DNA from: CAYNVS01 sp964400725
GTDB lineage: Bacteria > Myxococcota_A > SURF-8 > CAYNVS01
Assembly (NCBI GenBank): GCA_964400725.1
Contig: CAYNVS010000050.1
Span: 1-20,493, forward strand
Direction of reading: 5' to 3'
DNA length: 20,493 nt
The translations under genes were made by a program, and so were the position numbers. Position 1 is the stretch's first letter, and each line of letters starts with the position of its first letter. Shown one piece after another: positions 14,509 to 20,493 of the stretch. The notes beneath the pieces were generated by a model. The model had not been told where the DNA came from and searched no databases. It saw only the letters and a program-made list of their open reading frames with translations.

Positions 14509-15414
14509 TCACCGCTTCCAAATGTTCGTAAATCGCGCCGCGTCCCGCACTACGTCAAAATCGGACTGCTTAGCCTCCGCAAGCCCGTCGATGCCGTACA
14601 ACTTCTGCAAAATTTCCTTCCCTTGCGGGTCTTTCGTCATTTCGTAAAGCGCGTCTATGATTTTTTTTACGATTTCGGGATTTTTCTTCGCAAAGTCCTC
14701 GGTCGTCGCAAAAACGTCGTTCGGAATCGGCTTCGTTACTAACAGCGCGCGTATTTCGCCCGACCTGTCTTTATAAAAGCGGTTCCACGAACCGTCAGTC
14801 CCTTCGCCGTTGTTCATAAAGGTTCCGCCCGCTGCCACCTGTCCGGTAAGCACCGCAAGAACCACTTTGTCGTGGCCTCCGGCGAATAATTCACGGTTAA
14901 AAAACGTCTCGACGTTTATATCCTTCGCCATTACGGCCGCCTTTGGAAAAATATGACCGGATGCGCTCGCAACGTCGGGCCATGCTATATCTTTGCCTTT
15001 GAGGTCTTCAATCGTTTGGTACGGCGAATCTTTCCGGACGATAATTCCGCCGTAATAAACGTCGGAGCCTTTGCGGACGATTTTTAACAGCGGCAGAGCC
15101 TTGCACAACTTCTCCGCCTGAATTAGCGAAAACGGCGGTATCCATGAGAATTCGATTTGCTTGTGCGCCAAAGCCTCGACGACGGCCGCGTAGCCGCTCG
15201 CCACGTAAACCCGCGTTTTCAAGCCGGTCTTCGCCGTAAGGTAATCTGAAAACGCTTGACCGTTTACGGTTACGGAATCGGTATTCTCGGACGGGTTAAA
15301 CCCGATGCGTATTAGAGTTTCGCCTTTTCCGCCCTTGTCAAAGCAGGCCGACGCAAAGACGGCCAAAACTAACGCCGACAGTATAAACGCCGCGGCGAGC
15401 GCTATTCTTCTCAT
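14509..15414 (-). CDS. phnD: Phosphate/phosphite/phosphonate-binding lipoprotein PhnD
   Basis: 301 aa. A signal peptide ends in FASAC with C24 as the lipid anchor. The rest is a type 2 periplasmic binding fold of the PhnD family: IRIGFNPSENTDSV near the start, EFSWIPPFSLIQAEK, YYGGIIVRKDSPYQTIEDLKG, and DIAWPDVASASGHIFP with the Ser residues that usually hold the phosphoryl oxygens. It captures the substrate for PhnC. Which oxyanion is bound cannot be told from sequence; related proteins bind phosphonates, phosphite or hypophosphite. It is the first gene of the phnDC unit, with a promoter at 15483-15510. The stop is TGA. Confidence 0.92.
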   Translation of the reverse strand: MRRIALAAAFILSALVLAVFASACFDKGGKGETLIRIGFNPSENTDSVTVNGQAFSDYLTAKTGLKTRVYVASGYAAVVEALAHKQIEFSWIPPFSLIQAEKLCKALPLLKIVRKGSDVYYGGIIVRKDSPYQTIEDLKGKDIAWPDVASASGHIFPKAAVMAKDINVETFFNRELFAGGHDKVVLAVLTGQVAAGGTFMNNGEGTDGSWNRFYKDRSGEIRALLVTKPIPNDVFATTEDFAKKNPEIVKKIIDALYEMTKDPQGKEILQKLYGIDGLAEAKQSDFDVVRDAARFTNIWKR

Positions 15415-15482
15415 TTTTGTAACGCCTTATTAATAATGTAACTAGCGCTGCTTTCTGCATTCGCGCCTTTCAGCCGCACAAT

Positions 15483-15510
15483 TGTATAAGTAATCGGCGT
15501 TTTTATGCAA
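15483..15510 (-). promoter_or_regulatory. Promoter of the phnDC unit
   Basis: Reading minus: TTGCAT (15510-15505), a 16-nt spacer, then TATACA (15488-15483); a shifted -10, TACAAT, is also possible. The leader is about 65 nt. I see no clear Pho box. Confidence 0.45.
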
Positions 15511-15550
15511 AGTTTTTTTTGCGGGTAGAGGCTAATAATTTTAATATTAT

Positions 15551-15597
15551 TTCGCAACCGGCGGACTATACGGCGGCTTGATTATCCGGCTTGCGAA
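15551..15597. repeat. 47-bp imperfect inverted repeat between two units
   Basis: TTCGCAACCGG (15551-15561) pairs with CCGG-C-TTGCGAA (15586-15597), an 11-bp stem with one bulge around a 24-nt loop. It lies 27 bp after the stop of the oxidoreductase gene and about 40 bp before the phnD promoter, so it may end the upstream transcript. The tract after it on minus is AT-rich but not a proper U-run. Confidence 0.55.
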
Positions 15598-15623
15598 TTT
15601 ACTCGGCAATGCGGCGAGCGCGC

Positions 15624-17096
15624 TCAACCGATTCCTTCCATCTTCACCTTCTTGGTCATGTATTTTAAAAGACACAGCGCCGCGGCGAAGGGAGCCTCGT
15701 TGTTGAGAGGCAAAAAGAGCTCCGGCGACGCCAAGAAAAAATTCTTCTGCACCGCAACGTTAATCGGGGCGCAGAAATCGGAATCGTCTGTCATGCGCGA
15801 GTAAAGAAACTCCCCGTTCGACGCCGGTATGGACAAACCGGTAACGTCTTCGCGCCAAATACGCTGCTCGTATCTGTCGTATATGTGAGAGTCGATAAAC
15901 GGGCAGACCCGCCGCACTATTTCGTGAGTGTCGGCCGTCAACGCTTCGAGCCGCTGCTGCGAAAGCCCTTCGGTTTTCGCAAGCCGCCACACTTCCAGCG
16001 AAGCTCTGTCCGGCGCTATTTGACGCACGGGGTCGCGGACGAACAGGCAGCAGTCTTCGGGAGAGGGAGAATCAAGCCTTTTGGAATAAACCGCAAGCGT
16101 GTCCATTCCTTCGGGAAGACCGTCGGGATGAACCTGATAAGTTACGCTCAACTTTAAATAATCCGGCGAGGCGTATTGATTGAACTTCGCCACGACTTTT
16201 TTAGCCTTGTTGTTTTTAAGCGCCAGAGGAAGAAGCTGCAACGGCATGTTGAAAACGCAGACGTCTGCCGTAATCTCTCCTGTTTTACCGCAGTCCACGG
16301 CGTATCTCTTGCCGTCTTGACGCAGATCGAGAGCCGTCGGCTCCTCGATTATTATTCCTCCCCGTTTGGCGACTTTCTCGCTGCAAACGTCGGCGATTGA
16401 TTCGCCGGTATAAATATACATCATCTCATTTATAGTCTGGTAGACCGTTCTAGCGGAATAGACGTCCGCCGAGCCGGCGCGGCAGTTGGCGAAAAAATTA
16501 ACCGGCGCGCCGAAAAGCGCCGAGTAAGGCGGCCTGCCCAGCGTTTCCTCCGCTTCCGCCGCCGTCGGTTTTATAGACTCTACAATTTTTCTGAATTCTT
16601 TCTTATTTTTCCTTACGGTGAAAAATTTATGCCAAAAATTGTTAGGAAGCCAGTCAAGCGCCGGGTTGAGAGCCGCGTTAAGTCTGTTGGCCGCGTCGGA
16701 CAAACCTTCAAGAGCCGGTTTAAGGCCGCTTAAATCGTCGAACTCGCGGGATAAGTCTCCGGGGAATTTCTCGATTCCGCACGGAACGTCCACTCTGACG
16801 TCGTCGGCGACGAACTGATACGCAAACTCTCGCTGCTTGAAAAGCGTTTTTACCGTATGAGAAAGCGCGACGTCCTGCAAAGCGGCGGCCACGAACGGCG
16901 ATTCCCATATTCCTTCGTAGAAATATTTTTTCCGTCCGCGCACTTTTATAGGATCTTTGCCCGAAGGAAGCGGCAAATCGACCGACTTCACCAGCGCGGT
17001 GCGGTAATGACGCGCCGAAAGCATAGAGGCCAGCAGCATTCCAGCAATCCCGTCTCCGAGAATCATTACGTCGAAATGGTTCGTTTTTACGTTCAT
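15624..17096 (-). CDS. FAD-dependent oxidoreductase (NAD(P)-binding Rossmann-like)
   Basis: 490 aa. The N-terminus has a beta-strand followed by the dinucleotide motif G14-D-G16-x2-G19 (VMILGDGIAGMLLASML), as in phytoene-desaturase and amine-oxidase-like flavoproteins. A second conserved-type strand, ITADVCVFNMPLQLLPLAL at about 290, fits the later FAD-contact region of that superfamily, and the C-terminal part (LFLPLNNEAPFAAALC) is where such proteins close over the flavin. The substrate is not identifiable. No signal peptide or TM helix is seen, so it is probably cytosolic or membrane-peripheral. It lies 21 nt after the RDD gene and ends the phoH-rsmE unit. The stop is TGA. Confidence 0.78.
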   Translation of the reverse strand: MNVKTNHFDVMILGDGIAGMLLASMLSARHYRTALVKSVDLPLPSGKDPIKVRGRKKYFYEGIWESPFVAAALQDVALSHTVKTLFKQREFAYQFVADDVRVDVPCGIEKFPGDLSREFDDLSGLKPALEGLSDAANRLNAALNPALDWLPNNFWHKFFTVRKNKKEFRKIVESIKPTAAEAEETLGRPPYSALFGAPVNFFANCRAGSADVYSARTVYQTINEMMYIYTGESIADVCSEKVAKRGGIIIEEPTALDLRQDGKRYAVDCGKTGEITADVCVFNMPLQLLPLALKNNKAKKVVAKFNQYASPDYLKLSVTYQVHPDGLPEGMDTLAVYSKRLDSPSPEDCCLFVRDPVRQIAPDRASLEVWRLAKTEGLSQQRLEALTADTHEIVRRVCPFIDSHIYDRYEQRIWREDVTGLSIPASNGEFLYSRMTDDSDFCAPINVAVQKNFFLASPELFLPLNNEAPFAAALCLLKYMTKKVKMEGIG

Positions 17097-17117
17097 TCGA
17101 TTTTGCTTCCCGCGCTT

Positions 17118-18485
17118 TTATTCGTCCTTAACGACCAGCGTTCCCGCCAGTTTGTCGTGAAAAGCCTGCCCGTTGGCGCTGAAAAACGCCCACAAAAAAC
17201 CTATGAAAAAAGTCGCCGCGTCGAGAAAATAATACAAGGAGCGGGCGAGCGCCCTCGCGAACGAAGGCGGTCTGCCGAACCAATCGATGGTATGCAGCCC
17301 CATAATCATTTTGCCCGGCGTTGCGCCGCCAAGCCATGTAAAAAGCGTAAAATAAGAGACGAACCAGAAGAAGGCGAAAAATAAAACGTCTCTCAGAGCG
17401 CCTCTCGCCGGATAAAGTATAATCCATTGAAGCGGGTCCTTGCGTCCGCCCGCGGAAAGACCTAAATAAATCATAAGAATTATCGGAACGGTCAGAAAAA
17501 TCAAATCAAGCAGGTAGGCGGCCGTCCTGCCGAGAAAAGGCGCCAGATCGACTTCCATCTCCTCTTCGGGCGCGGCGGGTTTTGGCGGCGCATACACCGC
17601 CTCGTGAGCTATCGTCGATTTATTAAGCGGCAGCTTCGGCTTTGCAAGCTCTATCTGCTGAGATTTCGGCGGCCTCAACCCTTTGGGTTTTTCCTCCGAA
17701 GCGTCAGTTTCGGGCAGATAGGAATTAGGAAGCATCTGAAGCGTGTCGCTCTCTTCTTCCATAGTATCCGACGCTTCAGCCGACGGAGAAGAAAACGCGC
17801 CGGAGCCGGATTCGGTCTGCATCCTTCTCTTGGCCGCCTCGCCTAAAGCGTGTATTTTAACGCTGTCGGAAGGCTTTTCAATCGTTACGACGTCGGGCAC
17901 GGTGTCCGACATCGGAACGCCGCCCGTATCTTCGGCTTTAATCGACTCAAGCTCCGTCTGTCTCCGCGAAGACAAAGCCTTGTTAATCGCTCGCATCGAC
18001 TCGTGCCAAGCCGGGCTTTTTTGCGCCTCAATTGGCTGGGTCTGTCTTTGATTAACCTGCCCCGGCCGCTCCGGCAAAGGCTGCGGTTTGTCGGATGACG
18101 GCTTGTTTTGCGGCGCGGATGGCGCGGTTCCGCGAAACGGTCTGGTTTCGGCGGACGTCAAAGCCGCCCCGGCCGGGCGTCCGCTCGGCGCGGTTTTTAT
18201 TTCGCGCGAATTATCCTCGGAAACGGAGTTTCCGCTGATGTAAAATTTCTCTTCGGTTTTTGCGTCGATTTCGCCGATGCTGAAGTCGTCGCCCGCCGCC
18301 GACCGCCCCAGCGTCATAGCGCCGGAAAAGCCTCTTTCTTCCTTGTCGGGCATCGGAACCGGGCTTTCAAAAGAAGCTCCAGCTCGCTTAGGGGCGGCTA
18401 AGCGGGTTCCGCACCGCTTGCAGAACTGATTTTCAAGTTCGTTGCCGGTCTTGCATATTGGGCAGACCTTTAAGCTACCGCTCAT
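17118..18485 (-). CDS. Zinc-ribbon and RDD-domain membrane protein
   Basis: 455 aa. An N-terminal zinc ribbon has C8-x2-C11-x10-C22-x2-C25. A long low-complexity region (about 30-310) rich in Ser, Pro, Glu and Lys follows and is probably disordered. The C-terminal RDD domain (about 312-455) has three hydrophobic helices plus GRTAAYLLDL, ATPGKMIMGLHTIDWFG and HDKLAGTLVVKDE, all RDD hallmarks. RDD proteins are poorly understood; some act in ion transport. The zinc ribbon and tail probably face the cytoplasm. The start overlaps the end of rsmE by 11 bp, with GGGAG 8 nt upstream, so the two are translationally coupled. Confidence 0.86.
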   Translation of the reverse strand: MSGSLKVCPICKTGNELENQFCKRCGTRLAAPKRAGASFESPVPMPDKEERGFSGAMTLGRSAAGDDFSIGEIDAKTEEKFYISGNSVSEDNSREIKTAPSGRPAGAALTSAETRPFRGTAPSAPQNKPSSDKPQPLPERPGQVNQRQTQPIEAQKSPAWHESMRAINKALSSRRQTELESIKAEDTGGVPMSDTVPDVVTIEKPSDSVKIHALGEAAKRRMQTESGSGAFSSPSAEASDTMEEESDTLQMLPNSYLPETDASEEKPKGLRPPKSQQIELAKPKLPLNKSTIAHEAVYAPPKPAAPEEEMEVDLAPFLGRTAAYLLDLIFLTVPIILMIYLGLSAGGRKDPLQWIILYPARGALRDVLFFAFFWFVSYFTLFTWLGGATPGKMIMGLHTIDWFGRPPSFARALARSLYYFLDAATFFIGFLWAFFSANGQAFHDKLAGTLVVKDE

Positions 18486-19248
18486 TGACTTTTCTCCCGA
18501 AATCTCCGAACAAAAAATTCAAAACGCTTGCGACCGCGCCCGCGGCGGTTTCCGTGCGCAAAATGCGTCCGCCGAGCGAAACGATTGAAAAACCGCAATC
18601 CGCAGCCATTACGACTTCTTCGGGCGAAAAACCGCCTTCCGGACCGACGGCGACAGCGGCCGACTTGGCGTCGGCTCCCATGGCGCGCCGTTTGTCGAGA
18701 AAATCGGCAAGCAGCATGCCCGCGCCGCAGTCGAACAGCAGCTTCATGTCGGCGTCCGCGCTTCGACAGGCGCTCTCGAAACTCGCGGAAGTCATTATTA
18801 AAGGAACGTGAACCCGTCCGCATTGACGAGCCGCTTCAATCGCTATTTTACGCCATCGCGCCGTTTTAGACTCGGCGTTTTCGGGGTTAAGCCTCGCCGC
18901 AGACCGCCGCGTCTCTACGGGCAGCAGAGTAGTAACGCCGAGTTCCGTACACTTTTGAATAATATAATCCATTTTGTCGGACTTTGGCAACCCTTGTATT
19001 ATCGTTATATCGAACGGCGGCTTGTCGTCGGTTTCGCGTATTTCGATAATGCGCGCGGTCGTCTTCCGGCCTCCCGCGCCGGTAATTACCGCCGACGCGC
19101 TCGCTTTTTCGCCGTCGAAAAACTCGACGAAGTCTCCGCTTTGCAGCCTTAAAACCCGAACGTGTCCGGCCTGCTCCTCGTCGAGAATGAATTCCTCGCC
19201 CGCCGGCGGCCACGGAAACGGCTTGTACAACCGCAGACAGGATTTCAT
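18475..19248 (-). CDS. rsmE: 16S rRNA m3U1498 methyltransferase RsmE
   Basis: 257 aa from the ATG at 19248. An upstream TTG at 19278 would add ten Arg-rich residues inside the phoH gene and is unlike the family, whose proteins begin close to RxY. It methylates N3 of U1498 in 16S rRNA using S-adenosylmethionine. Visible: an N-terminal PUA-like part (about 1-70), then a SPOUT knot with VAVGPEGGFSPEE and LGGRILRTETAAGAV, both RsmE signatures. The ATG is one base past the phoH stop and its own ribosome site is poor, so translation is probably coupled to phoH. The stop is TAG and overlaps the RDD gene. Confidence 0.95.
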   Translation of the reverse strand: MKSCLRLYKPFPWPPAGEEFILDEEQAGHVRVLRLQSGDFVEFFDGEKASASAVITGAGGRKTTARIIEIRETDDKPPFDITIIQGLPKSDKMDYIIQKCTELGVTTLLPVETRRSAARLNPENAESKTARWRKIAIEAARQCGRVHVPLIMTSASFESACRSADADMKLLFDCGAGMLLADFLDKRRAMGADAKSAAVAVGPEGGFSPEEVVMAADCGFSIVSLGGRILRTETAAGAVASVLNFLFGDFGRKVNER

Positions 19249-19249
19249 T

Positions 19250-20493
19250 TTACAATAAATCCGCCGCCGCCTGCGCAAGCGCCGAGCGCTCGCCGCGCAC
19301 CAGCGTTACGTGTCCGCTCAACCCGCTCTCCTTCATGCGCTCGGCCACGTAGGTTAAGCCGTTGGACGACGCGTCGAGATAAGGGTTGTCTATTTGGTAC
19401 GGATCTCCGGTCAAAACCAGCTTGGTGCCGACTCCGGCGCGGCTGATAATCGTCTTCGCCTCGTGCGCGGTCAGGTTCTGCGCTTCGTCCACGATGAAAT
19501 ACTGTCTGGGAATCGAGCGGCCGCGAATATACGTCAGCGGCTCCACTACGATGGAATTCATGCGGATGAGCTCCTCGTATCCCTTGCGCGCGCTTCCCCG
19601 CGCAATCGGTTTGCCTCCGGCGCGGTCGTCCTCTTCCTTCCCCTCCTCGCTGGCCGAGAAAAGAAATTCGAGGTTGTCGAAAATCGGCTGCATCCACGGC
19701 GCCAGCTTCTCCTGCATCTCGCCGGGAAGGAACCCTATGTCGCGCCCCATCGGAAATATCGGTCGGGACACGAGAAGGCGCTTGTAGTTCTCTTCGTCAA
19801 GCGAACAATGCAGACCGGCGGCCAAAGCGAGAAGCGTCTTGCCGGTTCCGGCCTTGCCGACCAGCGTAACCAGCGGTATCTTGTCGTTCGTCAGCAAATC
19901 GAACGCGATTTTCTGCTCGATGTTCTTGGGCATTATGCCCCATATTTTATTTACGGTTTTTATCGGAACGACTTTTCCGGCATCGGCGTCGAACCGCCCC
20001 AATCCAACGTGCTTATCGTTCGCTTTGTCCGTAAGCCATACGTACTGATGAGGAAACAGTTTTTCCGGCATCGAAAGCCCGCCGTCGTTGTAAAGCGCGT
20101 CTATCTCCTCGCCTCCGACGTCTTTGCGGAAAATGCCCGTATAAAGCTCCGTTATCTGAACTTTCTCGTCGGCTTTGTAATCTCTAGCGGCGATCCCCAG
20201 GGCGTCGGCTTTGATGCGCATGTTGGTGTCGTTGCTAACCAGCGCGACTTTTTTCGCGCCGTGATGGCTCGCCGCCTCGATGGCGACGGAGAGAATGTAG
20301 TTGTCGTTGTCGCTCACCGGGTCGCGAGTTACGGCCGCGAAATAAGTGTACGCCGAATGGCTCGTAACGATTTGCAGGCGTCCGCCTCCGGGCAGACTCA
20401 CTCCGTCGGCCAGAGACCCCCTCTTACGAAGTTTGTCAAGCTCGTGTGAAACTTCTCTCGCCGCGCGCCCTCAGCCGGCCATTTCCTTATTAA
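19250..20493 (-). CDS. phoH: PIN-PhoH family ATPase, 5' end cut off and with an in-frame TGA
   Basis: The gene runs off the right edge. From 20401 the frame is open for 383 codons (possible GTG start), ending in TAA at 19250. The PhoH ATPase domain has Walker A GKAGTGKT, Walker B FIVDEAQNLT and LVLTGDPYQI. Before it lies the later part of a PIN RNase domain, with VALVSNDTNMRIKADALG. Homology continues upstream of the GTG: the codons read GRAAREVSHELDKLRKRGSL, matching the PIN family helix. They meet a TGA at 20473-20471, with NKEMAG in frame before it. The TGA occupies a variable position of the PIN domain and no shift is needed to align either side. The intact family binds or hydrolyses RNA with an ATP-driven part. 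The broken codon could be a real nonsense mutation or an assembly error. It heads the rsmE-RDD-oxidoreductase unit. Confidence 0.9.

Noticed and set aside
19249..19278. TTG start for rsmE inside phoH
   Set aside because: It would add an Arg-rich leader not expected in the family; the ATG one base after the phoH stop fits better.
19394..20449. A 351-codon plus-strand open frame opposite phoH
   Set aside because: It is an antisense shadow: its residues are Arg/Val-rich without motifs, and the minus strand has clear PhoH motifs over the same bases.
20471..20473. Genome-wide recoding of TGA
   Set aside because: Several unrelated genes here end in TGA directly before the next gene or gap, and none of the others has an internal TGA.
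1..20493. CRISPR array, insertion sequence, prophage or tRNA
   Set aside because: No regular direct repeats, transposase or integrase motifs, or cloverleaf sequence was seen on reading both strands.

Overview
The window is a compact, moderately GC-rich stretch of bacterial chromosome with 14 complete genes and two partial ones, mostly on the minus strand. It is Gram-negative-like: several lipoproteins and a periplasmic binding protein are present. A two-transmembrane protein ends in a domain I recognise from myxobacteria (MXAN_5187 C-terminal type). With a PilZ protein and a PilF/Tgl-like TPR lipoprotein, this suggests a deltaproteobacterial-grade organism (Myxococcota, Bradymonadota or a relative). 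That placement rests on family resemblance only. TGA, TAA and TAG all serve as ordinary stops, so the genetic code looks standard.

Layout from left to right. (1) 1-655: the start of an Asp/Thr-rich lipoprotein on minus, then a 442-bp divergent gap with promoters facing both ways, three hairpins or palindromes, and a near-perfect 25-bp palindrome touching the -35 of the rightward promoter. (2) 656-5929, plus strand: the MXAN_5187-like membrane protein, a strong intrinsic terminator, and a large AddA/RecB-like helicase-nuclease. (3) 10641-5954, minus: a TPR lipoprotein, recO and a 998-aa pseudo-receiver/PEP-pyruvate-binding protein, closely spaced behind one good promoter with a leader of about 150 nt. 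(4) 13180-11012, minus: PilZ protein, cytidine deaminase and an adenosine-type amidohydrolase, apparently an operon for nucleoside salvage plus a c-di-GMP-binding protein. (5) 15414-13355, minus: phnD, phnC and a small Cys-rich lipoprotein, with no permease gene in the cluster. (6) 20493-15624, minus: PIN-PhoH ATPase, rsmE, a zinc-ribbon/RDD membrane protein and an FAD-dependent oxidoreductase, overlapping or within about 20 nt of each other.

Most of this is housekeeping (RNA and ribosome maintenance, DNA repair, salvage, uptake) and I see no mobile element, CRISPR array, tRNA or rRNA. The most notable points are an in-frame TGA inside the PIN domain of the PhoH gene near the right edge, the operator-like palindrome at 541-565, the phnDC pair without phnE, and the large inverted repeat between phnD and the oxidoreductase. 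I found no convincing wholly new defence or biosynthetic system.
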